Part shown: positions 6,749 through 15,617 of the stretch, piece by piece
Position numbering within the stretch: the first letter of the stretch is position 1
Layout of the letters: every line of letters begins with the position of its first letter
Source: Ruminococcus albus AD2013
GTDB taxonomy: Bacteria; Bacillota; Clostridia; Oscillospirales; Ruminococcaceae
Assembly (NCBI RefSeq): GCF_000526775.1
Contig: NZ_JAGS01000001.1
Location: 2,232,001-2,296,000 of the forward strand
DNA: 64,000 bases
Direction: 5' to 3'
The notes under the pieces: model-generated
What the model saw: the letters and a program-made list of their open reading frames with translations, nothing else
What the model was told of the DNA's origin: nothing
Databases searched by the model: none
Made by a program: the position numbers and the translations under genes

Positions 6749-8641
6749 ATGAGAAAAATGCTGGCTGGCATCTTGGCTGTCACGATGACTTTTTCGGGAG
6801 CAGTACTGCCCGGAGAACAGGTATGGAAAAGCGCGGGGGTAATAAGCGCATCTGCTGTGACCTTGGATTCACCCAAGACCCTTACATCGGACATGACCGT
6901 ATCTGGTTCGGTGCAAACGAACAGTGATATCATACTCAACGGACATACTCTTACTATCAACGGCGACCTGTACATGACAGCAGGTATGCTGGATATCGGA
7001 ACGGGTAAACTGGTGGTAAAGGGCAACCTGTATATAGGCAAGGAATATGAAAGTTCCTATGCGTATATCAGGATGCAGAATTCATCGGCATCAATAACAG
7101 TTACGGGTGATCTTATCTGGAACGTAAATTCCAAAATGACAAACACCGTAGGCAGGCGCGGCTGGTATACCTATGACCTCATCACTGCGGGTACGATAAA
7201 TGTTGGTGGTAATGTATACGACTATATTTCTACTGAAAGCAATCATAATGCCTTCACTATGATGGGTACCTCCGTGCTGAACCTCAATGGCTCGGGCATA
7301 CAGACTATAAAGTGTTCATACCAGGGAGAGCTGGCAAAGATCACTGTCACTGATAACAGAACGATCGATATGGAGGGCTATTTCTACTCAACGACACCGC
7401 TCGTCTCAGATCTGAACATCAGAACACAGAATGGTCTGAAGATCACCACAATGGCGATGGGCGGAAAGACTGTATCCATAACAGGTGATGTGACCCAGTT
7501 TGAAAGGGATATCGAACTAGGCGGAGGAACGCTGAATATTACAGGAACTTTCACAGCTGAGGGCGGTATGACAAAGCTTGGAGGCGGAAAACTGAATGTC
7601 AACGGAGATTACAGGATAGCCAGAGTCACCAGCAGAGGAGAGCTTGTATCGACAGAAGCAGGTCTTGATATGACGAACAGCAATGATGTCGTTAATGTCA
7701 GCGGAGACTTTATCATAATGACTTATTCGTATGCTACTACAAGCAAAGTAACCATGAATGCGGGCAAGGTGTATGTCGGCGGTAATTTTGAAAGCGATAC
7801 GAGTAAAATAACATTCGGTTCGGGCAATACTGTTTATATGAACGGTACTGCTCCCCAGACGGTCAAGCTTACAAACCGCAAGAAGATATATAATCTGGTG
7901 CTTGGGCAAGATATTTCTAAATATAACTCCGATATAGCCAACTATGCCGTAAATCTTGTGACCAATCAAACCAGGATAACTGCTGATGCAGTTACCCTCA
8001 GTGCTTCTTCCTATGTGTACGACGGCACAGCTAAACAGCCGTCAGTAACAGTAAAGGTAGGTTCAAAAACTCTCACAAAAGACACTGATTACACGGCCGT
8101 ATACTCCGATAATACCGCTGCCGGCACAGCTTACGTTACGATAAGAGGTATGGGTGCATACACCGGTTCCGTAACCAAGAATTTTACCATAAGCAAAAAA
8201 AGCATCAGCAATCTGACCATGGATCTTTCGCAGACGAGCTATACCTACGATGGTACAGCCAAAAAACCGAAAGTCACCGTAAAGGATGGCAGCAGAACAC
8301 TTGTCAGCGGCACCGACTACTCCGTTTCGTATTCAAACAACACAAATGTCGGTACAGCTTCCGTGACTGTCACAGGTAAGGGAAACTATACAGGTACCGC
8401 ATCGTTATCATTCAGGATCGTAAAAAAAGGCGAGAGTAATACCATAGTCAAAGGCGATGTTAACGGCGATGGCTCGATAACAATCACCGATATCACCAAG
8501 GCAGCTGCACACGCCAAAGGCAAAAAACTTCTCTCAGCAGAAGAACAGCAGCGTGCAGACATTAATGGTGACGGAGTGGTAAATGTTACCGATATTACTA
8601 GGATCGCAGCACACGTAAAAGGCAAAAAGCTTTTGAATTAG
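6749..8641 (+). CDS. Secreted surface protein with two YDG/Ig-like repeats and a dockerin
   Basis: 630 residues. Signal peptide at 1-36, cleaved near VISASA. Residues 40-400 are a long, glycine- and beta-rich repeat region (runs such as SGDFII, GGNFES, NGDLYM) suggesting a beta-solenoid. Two homologous repeats follow (about 410-490 and 492-565), each with YDGTAK and a TDY..YSNN motif, resembling bacterial Ig-like YDG domains. The C terminus is a type I dockerin with two calcium loops (DVNGDGSITITDI and DINGDGVVNVTDI). It should be exported and docked to a cohesin. No catalytic residues are visible, so a structural or adhesive role is likely. ATG 6749 follows GAGGAGGT. Confidence 0.87.
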   Translation: MRKMLAGILAVTMTFSGAVLPGEQVWKSAGVISASAVTLDSPKTLTSDMTVSGSVQTNSDIILNGHTLTINGDLYMTAGMLDIGTGKLVVKGNLYIGKEYESSYAYIRMQNSSASITVTGDLIWNVNSKMTNTVGRRGWYTYDLITAGTINVGGNVYDYISTESNHNAFTMMGTSVLNLNGSGIQTIKCSYQGELAKITVTDNRTIDMEGYFYSTTPLVSDLNIRTQNGLKITTMAMGGKTVSITGDVTQFERDIELGGGTLNITGTFTAEGGMTKLGGGKLNVNGDYRIARVTSRGELVSTEAGLDMTNSNDVVNVSGDFIIMTYSYATTSKVTMNAGKVYVGGNFESDTSKITFGSGNTVYMNGTAPQTVKLTNRKKIYNLVLGQDISKYNSDIANYAVNLVTNQTRITADAVTLSASSYVYDGTAKQPSVTVKVGSKTLTKDTDYTAVYSDNTAAGTAYVTIRGMGAYTGSVTKNFTISKKSISNLTMDLSQTSYTYDGTAKKPKVTVKDGSRTLVSGTDYSVSYSNNTNVGTASVTVTGKGNYTGTASLSFRIVKKGESNTIVKGDVNGDGSITITDITKAAAHAKGKKLLSAEEQQRADINGDGVVNVTDITRIAAHVKGKKLLN

Positions 8642-8721
8642 CGTTTCGGGTATATAAACGCAAGTCCGTAAAGTTCGGCAGAACTGAGACCTGACCATAA
8701 AAACACACAATGGCAAAAAAC

Positions 8722-8762
8722 ACCTCCTATGGATTTAGCAGAACCCATAGGAGGTATTTTAT
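8722..8762. terminator. Terminator between the dockerin and PLD genes
   Basis: An 11-bp perfect stem ACCTCCTATGG/CCATAGGAGGT with a 12-nt loop, then TATTTTATT on the plus strand and a run of T on the minus strand. A small GCGTTT/AAACGC hairpin lies right after the dockerin stop. Confidence 0.85.
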
Positions 8763-8874
8763 TGCAAGAGATCACAGCCACATAAAACCGTACCTTATGA
8801 TATTTGTTGCGGTCGTTAGCTTGCGAATTTTCGCCCTTCGTTACTCGTGTTGCGAAAGCGGTTCCCGCATAGCT
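8763..8874. other. Short gap downstream of the PLD gene
   Basis: No gene or clear signal is visible between the terminator and the PLD stop codon. Confidence 0.4.
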
Positions 8875-10221
8875 TTACATCATACCGTTCAGATTTGCCA
8901 TCATTGCGGCACGGACCTCTTCCCCCGCAGTCAGAGGAATGATCTTATCCTCGGTGATAAGCTCACACTCCCACAGCGTATCAAGGATATCCGCCTTGAT
9001 ATCCGCTATGCAGGGAACATTCGTCAGAACAGCACCACATTCAAAATCACAGTAAAAGCTTCGGCTGTTGAGATTCACACTTCCCACCGTAGCCACATGG
9101 TCATCGCTGACAAACACCTTTGAATGTATGAACCCGGGCTTGAATCTGTAAAGCTTTACCCCCGCACCCACCATACGCTCATAATGTGTGCGGGCAATAA
9201 GCTCCATATATAGCTTGTCAGGCACACCGGGCACTATTACTATAACATCAACGCCCCGCTCCGCCGCCGAACATATGGCGTCCTCGACTTCATCGTCAAT
9301 ATTCAGGTACGGTGCTGTGATGTACAGATAATCCTCAGCCGAATCAATTATCTCCAGATATATCTCCCGCGCCGCGTCCTCACCGTCATAGGGCGATTCA
9401 CCATAGGGCATCACAAATCCCTCAGCCACCGCAGGCTCCGATCTTTCCAGATATTCCGGACAGTTTTCAAGCTCAGCACCGCTCTCCCACTGCTCAAAGA
9501 AAAGCTCGGTACAGCTTCGCACAGCATCGCCCCGCATGAGTATAGCCGCATCTTTCCACCGTCCGTAGGGGGAATCAACATTGATATACTCGTCAGCCAG
9601 ATTAGCGCCACCCATGAAAGCCACCTTTCCGTCGATAACAGCCAGCTTGCGGTGATCACGCTCGTTGATGCTGACACGGTCGGGTTCGCGGTAAAGTCGA
9701 CAGTCTATGCCGTATGACTTCATTTCTTCGCAGAAAGCGTCGTTCTGCTGAAAGCCGTCGCATATCAGCCTTACATCTACCCCTGCGGCGATCTTCTCCG
9801 TAAGGATATCAAGTATGCCGTCCAGCATCTCGCCGTTTCTGACTATGAAATATTCAAGGAATATGGTCTCTTCCGCCTTAGAAAGTTCCTCCAGCAAAGC
9901 CTCATAAAACCTTTCTCCCGTGGGGAAATAGCTGACCTCGGTATTCTCATAAACGGGGTAACGGCAGTTAGTCAGAAGATAAAAGCGGTCTCCCGCCCTT
10001 TCAAGTACCTCCTGCTGCTGAGAGAGATACATGGGCATATCGGGTCTGATATATGCCTTTACTGCCTGAGAACTCTCATCTGATCTCACATCAGAAGTGA
10101 TCTCCGCCGCAGAAGATAAACTCTCCACCGCAGATGTTCCCTTACTGCCTGCGTCACTCACATGACCGCAGCCGCAAAGCATAAGTGCCGCAATAACGAA
10201 TGATGCCAGTCTCATTTTCAT
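8875..10221 (-). CDS. Phospholipase D / cardiolipin synthase-like lipoprotein
   Basis: 448 residues with two HKD catalytic motifs: HRKLAVIDGKVAFMGG (about residue 190) and HSKVFVSDDHVATVGS (about residue 355), each followed by Asn. This is the active pair of the PLD superfamily, which transfers or hydrolyses phosphodiesters through a phospho-histidine. Unusually for a cardiolipin synthase, which has two N-terminal membrane helices, this one has a lipoprotein signal (LMLCGC, Cys at 16 or 18), so it should sit outside the membrane. It may act on phosphatidylglycerol or another extracellular phosphodiester. Second gene of an operon, 12 nt after the AraC-type regulator. Confidence 0.87.
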   Translation of the reverse strand: MKMRLASFVIAALMLCGCGHVSDAGSKGTSAVESLSSAAEITSDVRSDESSQAVKAYIRPDMPMYLSQQQEVLERAGDRFYLLTNCRYPVYENTEVSYFPTGERFYEALLEELSKAEETIFLEYFIVRNGEMLDGILDILTEKIAAGVDVRLICDGFQQNDAFCEEMKSYGIDCRLYREPDRVSINERDHRKLAVIDGKVAFMGGANLADEYINVDSPYGRWKDAAILMRGDAVRSCTELFFEQWESGAELENCPEYLERSEPAVAEGFVMPYGESPYDGEDAAREIYLEIIDSAEDYLYITAPYLNIDDEVEDAICSAAERGVDVIVIVPGVPDKLYMELIARTHYERMVGAGVKLYRFKPGFIHSKVFVSDDHVATVGSVNLNSRSFYCDFECGAVLTNVPCIADIKADILDTLWECELITEDKIIPLTAGEEVRAAMMANLNGMM

Positions 10222-10233
10222 ATATGTCCCCCC

Positions 10234-11025
10234 TCACCTATCGCTCTTCACCTTAGTCCGATATTCTGTAGGGCTCTCACCTTTGACTTTACGGAACTGC
10301 CTTACGAAATGTATATCCGATGAATACCCGCACATCTGGGCTATCCTGCTGACGCTGTAACTCGTGGAAGACAGCAGATACTCCGATCTTTCGATACGCG
10401 CCGCGATAACATCGCTCATTGGTGTCACCCCGAAAAGCCTTTTGTAGCTGTGCTGGAACGATGAACGGCTCATTGTCATCTCGTGGGCAAGTTCCTCGAT
10501 ATTCCACCTGCGGGCAGGATCGTTGTATATCTTCGCCCTCAGCACCGACATCTTCTCGTAGCCGCTGCCCATGCCCCTTTCTCCCGTCCTGTGAAGCTTG
10601 TCGCTCAATTTCAGAAAAAACAGCTTCACCAGCAGGTCGCAGGTATCAGTGGAGTATATCCCACCCGAATAATGCTCGTTGCACATCATACTGATGAATA
10701 CTGTCAGTTCCGAAAGACTGTCTATCTTCACAGGGGTATCAAATGGTATATCCAGCTCTTTCAGAAAATTCTCGTCCTCACTGCTTTCGGGCAGAAAATG
10801 GAACCAGTCGTTCCCGAACCGCGCCCCCGAAGCACGGTAGTACTGGGGAGTCCCCGCTTTGAATAGAATAAATGAACCTGCCTCCGCAGTCATCTCTCCC
10901 CTATCGGAAACAAATACCGCCGAGGTCTTCAAAAGCAGTAAAAGATAATCCCCCGAACCCTCGGGACGGTCTATGAAAAAATCCGCGTCATGCCAGTGAT
11001 TACAGCCCACATTCGTTATACGCAC
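10234..11025 (-). CDS. AraC-family transcriptional regulator
   Basis: 263 residues. The N-terminal 150 residues are a cupin-like sensor (ITNVGCNHWHDADFF). The C-terminal 100 residues hold two helix-turn-helix units, with ARRWNIEELAHEMTMSRSSF and the signature SRIAQMCGYSSDIHFVRQFR near the end. Starts at GTG 11023-11025 behind a G6 ribosome site. It leads the operon with the PLD lipoprotein and is divergent from the GH5 cellulase, so it could control either, and the ligand may be a sugar as in many family members (inference). Confidence 0.9.
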   Translation of the reverse strand: MRITNVGCNHWHDADFFIDRPEGSGDYLLLLLKTSAVFVSDRGEMTAEAGSFILFKAGTPQYYRASGARFGNDWFHFLPESSEDENFLKELDIPFDTPVKIDSLSELTVFISMMCNEHYSGGIYSTDTCDLLVKLFFLKLSDKLHRTGERGMGSGYEKMSVLRAKIYNDPARRWNIEELAHEMTMSRSSFQHSYKRLFGVTPMSDVIAARIERSEYLLSSTSYSVSRIAQMCGYSSDIHFVRQFRKVKGESPTEYRTKVKSDR

Positions 11026-11155
11026 AGATATCCCCCCTTTCCGCAGCAGCTCTTTCTACCTACATACTAGCACATCCTGCAAATTAATTCAAGACATATT
11101 TTCTGTAAACTTTCTGTATTTGCATAATATGTTAACTTTATTGCATTTTATTATA

Positions 11156-11184
11156 TTGAATACATCTCACAAATAATGTACAAT
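11156..11184 (+). promoter_or_regulatory. Probable promoter of the GH5 gene
   Basis: TTGAAT (11156-11161), 17-nt spacer, TACAAT (11179-11184). Imperfect but best placed in the divergent AraC-GH5 region. Confidence 0.5.
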
Positions 11185-11234
11185 AAATATAACATAATTA
11201 ACACATATCGGATCATCAATCGGAGGTGACAGCT

Positions 11235-12476
11235 ATGGATAAAATAAAACTCATAACACTGATAACCGTCCTCGCAATGGCTTCATCGGGACTTGTATCC
11301 TGCGGTCAGGGGAACGGAAAAGATACTTCAAAGGCTGAAAAGGATACCGCTTCTTCTGCCGCTGAAAACACAGCTGACAGTGAAGCCTTGCCTGACGGCG
11401 GCGAGACTTCACCCGCAGCAGGCGATCTTGCCAGAAGCGGAGAGGTAAGGGACATATCCGCCATGGAACTTGTAGGCGAGATGAAAACAGGCTGGAATCT
11501 TGGCAACTCCCTCGATGCAACAGGTGCGCCGGGCAACGCTTCGGAAGTAAACTGGGGCAACCCCAAAACTACCAAGGAAATGATAGATTCGGTATATAAC
11601 AAAGGCTTCGATGTTATACGCATACCCGTTACCTGGGGCGGTCACGTCGGGGACGGACCCGACTACAAGATCGACGATGAATGGATAGCCCGCGTGCAGG
11701 AGGTAGTAAACTATGCATACGATGACGGCGCATACGTCATCATCAACTCCCATCACGAGGAAGACTGGCGTATCCCCGATAACGAGCATATCGATGCAGT
11801 TGACGAAAAGACAGCCGCTATCTGGAAACAGGTAGCAGAGCGATTCAAGGATTACGGCGACCACCTGATATTCGAGGGTCTCAACGAACCCCGGGTAAAA
11901 GGCTCACCACAGGAATGGAACGGCGGCACCGAAGAAGGCAGACGCTGTGTTGACAGGCTCAACAAGACTTTCCTTGATACAGTCCGTGCAACAGGCGGCA
12001 ATAACGAGAAGCGCCTTCTGCTGATGACCACCTATGCATCATCGAGTATGAGCAATGTCATAAAGGATACAGCTATACCCGAGGACGACCATATCGGTTT
12101 CTCGATACACGCTTATACCCCCTACGCATTTACATATAATGCAAATGCTGACTGGGAGCTTTTCCACTGGGATGATTCCCATGACGGTGAATTGGTATCT
12201 CTGATGACCAATCTGAAAGAGAATTATCTTGATAAGGGTATACCCGTTATTATCACCGAATACGGCGCTGTCAATAAGGACAACAACGACGAAGACCGTG
12301 CAAAATGGGTATCCAGCTATATCGAATATGCCGAGCTGCTTGGCGGCATACCCTGCGTATGGTGGGATAACGGATACTATTCATCGGGCAATGAGCTTTT
12401 CGGTATCTTTGACAGAAACACCTGCACATGGTTCACCGATACAGTTACCGATGCGATAATCGAAAATGCCAAATAA
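11235..12476 (+). CDS. GH5 endoglucanase-type lipoprotein
   Basis: 413 residues from ATG 11235, which has GGAGGTG 6 nt upstream; the GTG at 11226 lies inside that site. Lipoprotein signal with lipobox Cys 23, a Ser/Ala/Thr/Glu linker to about residue 75, then a GH5 TIM barrel. Catalytic residues are the acid/base E218 (EGLNEP) and nucleophile E342 (IITEYGAV); the barrel also shows GWNLGNSLDA, RIPVTW, NSHHE, and a substrate-binding WWDNG. The GWNLGN...WGNPKTTKEMI pattern resembles subfamily 4 type enzymes, which cut beta-1,4-glucans including xyloglucan. No dockerin or CBM, so it should act while tethered to the cell. Confidence 0.92.
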   Translation: MDKIKLITLITVLAMASSGLVSCGQGNGKDTSKAEKDTASSAAENTADSEALPDGGETSPAAGDLARSGEVRDISAMELVGEMKTGWNLGNSLDATGAPGNASEVNWGNPKTTKEMIDSVYNKGFDVIRIPVTWGGHVGDGPDYKIDDEWIARVQEVVNYAYDDGAYVIINSHHEEDWRIPDNEHIDAVDEKTAAIWKQVAERFKDYGDHLIFEGLNEPRVKGSPQEWNGGTEEGRRCVDRLNKTFLDTVRATGGNNEKRLLLMTTYASSSMSNVIKDTAIPEDDHIGFSIHAYTPYAFTYNANADWELFHWDDSHDGELVSLMTNLKENYLDKGIPVIITEYGAVNKDNNDEDRAKWVSSYIEYAELLGGIPCVWWDNGYYSSGNELFGIFDRNTCTWFTDTVTDAIIENAK

Positions 12477-12482
12477 ATATGC

Positions 12483-12641
12483 AGTTATCCCGATGATACA
12501 CCAAGAATAACAGCGTATATTCGGGGGAATTATCAATAGATGGCGTTATCCGTTCTCTAAGCCTACGGCGGGGAACGGATACACCTCAGCATATGCACCC
12601 CGTTATACCTGACAATGTATCGGTGTACAAAAAGGATATCC
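12483..12641. repeat. MITE-like repeat, copy A
   Basis: A 159-bp element with imperfect terminal inverted repeats (left AGTTATCCCGATGATACACC, right ending GGTGTACAAAAAGGATA). It has a central hairpin CCGTTC/GAACGG. It shares this layout and its ends with the element at 23137-23292. No ORF. Confidence 0.5.
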
Positions 12642-12668
12642 GCATATAAATATGATAAGCACTAAAAG

Positions 12669-12709
12669 CAAAGACCGACAGTCGGGATATCCCGCTGTCG
12701 GTCCTTGCT
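12669..12709. terminator. Convergent terminator between GH5 and GH16
   Basis: GACCGACAG and CGGG pair with CCCG and CTGTCGGTC, flanked by GCAAA/TTGC. A very stable, near-symmetric stem serving both converging genes. Confidence 0.85.
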
Positions 12710-12738
12710 TTGTCCAACAAATATTGATTCAGGTTAGG

Positions 12739-14007
12739 TCAATACACTGCTTCAATGCTCCAGAGCTGGTTTGCACCGCCTGTGTATCTCCACTGGAGAA
12801 CGTTTGCATTGTCGTTCTTGGACTTGCCTTCAACGTCCAGAGCCTTGCCGCTTCCCTTGTTGATGAGCGCATAGTTGCTGCCGACTTTTCTCAGCTCCCA
12901 CTTCTGTGCGTCACCGCCATTCGCGCTGCACTGCTGAACGTTTGCGCCGTCATTCTTGCTGCCCCATGCCACATCAAGAACCTTGCCGCTGTTAGCGCAC
13001 TTGATAACATAGTAGCCGTCCCACTGCTTTTCAAGATACCATTTCTGGTTCTCGTAACCGCTGTATCTGTACTGAAGAACGTTAGCGCCGTCGTCCTTGC
13101 TGCCCCAGCTTACGTCCAGAGCCTTGCCGCTGTTAACAGACTTGATAGCGTACTTCTGCTTGCTGTTGAAATTGCCGCTGTTATTATTGTTATTATTGTT
13201 GTTATTGTTCTGCTGCTGATTGTTGTTATTGTTATTATTGTTGTTCTGGTTATTATTGCTGCTCTGCTTCTGGGTATTGCCGTTGGGAGCAGTATAGGAT
13301 ATCCAGTCATACTGCGCAGTCAGAGGAGCTCTGCCGTTATAGTGGTTGAGCCACTCATCAACGCCCTTGCCGTTCCATACGTTCATCATAATCTTGCCGG
13401 GTGTCTGGGGGATATCCCTGTAAGCTGTGTATACAGGCTTCTTGTCAACATACCATGTAATGCTGGATTTGTCCCAGTAGAAACCGTACTGGTGGAAGCT
13501 CTGAGAAGCGTCAAAGCCCAGATTGTAAAGATACTCGTGGTTGCCCTGACCCTTGGTGTAGTAGTTGAACTGTACCTGATTGGTGTTCTTTCCAAGGAAC
13601 TCGATGTCTATCTCGTCCCATACAGTGCCGTCCGAAGGACCTGTGTAGGTGAAGAAGGAGCTTACAACGCCGTCGTTCTTGATAGGCTTCATGCTCACAT
13701 CATACATACCGAATCCGAAAGTCTGGGTGGTACGGTACTCAGCACCCTTGTAGCCCTGCCAGCTGTTGCCTGTGATGGAAAGGTTCATCTTGCCGCCCGA
13801 GAACTGAACATTGTTCTTGCTCCAGGTGCAGTCGAACATTCCGCCGTTTGACCAGCCGTCGGAAGCCTCCATAGTGCCCCACTCGTAGCTGTCAAAACCC
13901 GAGCCGAAATAGCTGCCGTTGAAGCGCTGTGCTGCATTTGCAGTCATCATCATGCTTGCTGAAATAGCTGCTGCTGTCAGTAAACTTACGATCCTCTTAA
14001 CTCTCAT
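12739..14007 (-). CDS. Secreted GH16 beta-glucanase (lichenase type) with CBM13
   Basis: 422 residues from the ATG at 14005-14007, behind GGAGGT; an upstream ATG (14043) lacks a site and would spoil the signal peptide. Signal peptide at 1-26 (MMTANAA). GH16 domain at 27-240 with the motif DEIDIEFLG, nucleophile E132 and acid/base E136, matching bacterial 1,3-1,4-beta-glucanases. A low-complexity Asn/Gln linker (about 245-288) leads to a ricin-type beta-trefoil CBM13 (290-422) with three QxW-like repeats (NQKW, AQKW, NQLW) and repeated GKALDV motifs. It is a free secreted enzyme without a dockerin. Confidence 0.93.
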   Translation of the reverse strand: MRVKRIVSLLTAAAISASMMMTANAAQRFNGSYFGSGFDSYEWGTMEASDGWSNGGMFDCTWSKNNVQFSGGKMNLSITGNSWQGYKGAEYRTTQTFGFGMYDVSMKPIKNDGVVSSFFTYTGPSDGTVWDEIDIEFLGKNTNQVQFNYYTKGQGNHEYLYNLGFDASQSFHQYGFYWDKSSITWYVDKKPVYTAYRDIPQTPGKIMMNVWNGKGVDEWLNHYNGRAPLTAQYDWISYTAPNGNTQKQSSNNNQNNNNNNNNNQQQNNNNNNNNNNSGNFNSKQKYAIKSVNSGKALDVSWGSKDDGANVLQYRYSGYENQKWYLEKQWDGYYVIKCANSGKVLDVAWGSKNDGANVQQCSANGGDAQKWELRKVGSNYALINKGSGKALDVEGKSKNDNANVLQWRYTGGANQLWSIEAVY

Positions 14008-14266
14008 AAATATACCTCCGTTTCTGAATTGTTCATTCATCACATAAGTTTGTTGGTTTTTCCGCTAAATATGTCCTTAATGACAACTTCATTATAACAT
14101 CGGCATTTTGAAATTTATATTAAAAACATATAACTTTTTATCAAAAATCTAATCTGTCAAAAAATCTTACATTAAGTTTTTGATACTTTTTCGCGTATTT
14201 TTGATATTTTTGCCATTCTCTTCATTTCCCGAAACATAAGCCTTTCAATGATATCCATTGTCATTA
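14008..14266. other. Leader and promoter region between GH16 and the lyase
   Basis: No gene. A/T-rich. A minus-strand TATAAT at 14091-14096 is a likely -10 box for GH16, but its -35 box is unclear. Confidence 0.4.
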
Positions 14267-14295
14267 TTGACATTATAGTGGTGAAATGTTATAAT
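14267..14295 (+). promoter_or_regulatory. Promoter of the HpcH/CitE-like lyase gene
   Basis: TTGACA (14267-14272), 17-nt spacer, TATAAT (14290-14295). The leader is about 105 nt. Confidence 0.85.
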
Positions 14296-14409
14296 ATATT
14301 AGTACATATAGTAAATGACATTCAACTGATACTTGCTGACTTCACATAAGCATATATCAGCCGTTTACTAAAGTTAATTATTCAATTAAAGCAGAAAGGT
14401 CATTAAGCG

Positions 14410-15564
14410 ATGCGTCATCATCTCTATAACCCCGATTTTAATTTCGTCCGTCCGCCCGAGGACTTCAATAAATATACCGACAGAGAACTTTTGCAGTATT
14501 GTCTCGGTGCTACGATGTATATGCCCGGCACCAAGGATTTCACCCCGAAGATACTCAGCGGTGCAATGCCGGGTCTTACCACCGTAGTGCTGTGCTTTGA
14601 GGATGCCTGTCCCGAGGAAAGCGTTGAAGCCGCCGAGCAGAACGTCTACCGCCTGCTGGATACCTTGGCATTTGCCACCGAAGAAGGTACGCTTTCCCCC
14701 GATAACATACCCCTGATATTCGTCCGCACAAGAAACCCCGAACAGTTCAGGCACTTCGCCGCAGGGCTGAACAAGCGCAGGTCTAAGGCGCTTTGCGGCA
14801 TCAACTTCCCGAAATTCAGTGCAGAGAACGGTGAGGAATATTTCGCCTACCTGAAAGAACTCAACGAAAAGCTTGAGGATGTCCTCTACGGTATGCCGAT
14901 AATCGAAAGCCCCGAGGTAGCCTACAAAGAAAGCCGCATGACCGAACTTCTCGGCATAAAGGATATCCTCGACAGATACCGCGACCTGGTATTGCAGGTG
15001 CGTGTGGGCGGCACAGATTTTTCCTCGGTATTCGGCGTAAGGCGCGGCGTTGACCATTCAATATACGATATACTCACCGTCCGCGAATGTCTGTGCGACA
15101 TCATAAACGTCTGCGGCAGAAACAATGACTACGTAATATCGGGACCCGTATGGGAATACTTCCGCGCCCCGAAAGAGCTTATGTTCGGCGAACTGCCTAC
15201 ACACAGCCTTGATGACTGCCTGCTGAAAAGACACACCATCGTCAATAACGAGGTAGATGGTCTTCTCAGAGAAGTAATACTCGACAAAGCAAACGGCTTC
15301 ATCGGCAGAACGGTCATTCACCCCTCCCATGTCAGGTTCGTAAACGCCCTCATGGCTGTCACCAAAGAGGAATACGACGATGCCTGCATGATACTGGGCA
15401 ATAAAGCAGGCGGCGTGGTAAAAGGCTCGGGCAGCAACAAGATGAACGAGATACGTCCACATACCAACTGGGCAGTGAAAATATACATGAGAGCCCGTGC
15501 CTTCGGCGTTATCGAAAACCAGAGGGCTTATGTAAAACTGTTTTCCGAAGACGGCACCAACTGA
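14410..15564 (+). CDS. HpcH/HpaI aldolase / citrate lyase beta-like protein
   Basis: 384 residues with a TIM-barrel carbon-carbon lyase fold: MYMPGTKDF near residue 40, LCFEDACPEE near residue 64, RTRNPEQF, then VRVGGTDFSSVFGVRR at about 200, and GRTVIHPSHVRFVNAL near the C terminus, where CitE-like enzymes place substrate and CoA contacts. It most resembles the C-C bond lyase class found beside tellurium-resistance (ter) genes. No ter gene is adjacent here, so it is either an orphan or belongs to a distant module. It stands alone with its own promoter and terminator. Substrate unknown. Confidence 0.75.
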   Translation: MRHHLYNPDFNFVRPPEDFNKYTDRELLQYCLGATMYMPGTKDFTPKILSGAMPGLTTVVLCFEDACPEESVEAAEQNVYRLLDTLAFATEEGTLSPDNIPLIFVRTRNPEQFRHFAAGLNKRRSKALCGINFPKFSAENGEEYFAYLKELNEKLEDVLYGMPIIESPEVAYKESRMTELLGIKDILDRYRDLVLQVRVGGTDFSSVFGVRRGVDHSIYDILTVRECLCDIINVCGRNNDYVISGPVWEYFRAPKELMFGELPTHSLDDCLLKRHTIVNNEVDGLLREVILDKANGFIGRTVIHPSHVRFVNALMAVTKEEYDDACMILGNKAGGVVKGSGSNKMNEIRPHTNWAVKIYMRARAFGVIENQRAYVKLFSEDGTN

Positions 15565-15573
15565 TACAGCACT

Positions 15574-15608
15574 AAAAAAGGACACTCCCGTAAGGAAGTG
15601 TCCTTTTT
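15574..15608. terminator. Convergent terminator between the lyase and the CAP gene
   Basis: A6-GGACACT ... AGTGTCC-T5 stem with a 10-nt loop, usable in both directions. Confidence 0.85.
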
Positions 15609-15617
15609 ATCGACCTG

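Noticed and set aside
13180..13265. CRISPR-like or microsatellite repeat
   Set aside because: It is the coding sequence of a poly-Asn/Gln linker in the GH16 gene, not an array with spacers.
12652..13851. 399-residue plus-strand ORF opposite GH16
   Set aside because: Antisense shadow of the GH16-CBM13 gene, rich in Val/Leu/Ile runs caused by the poly-Asn linker and codon bias.
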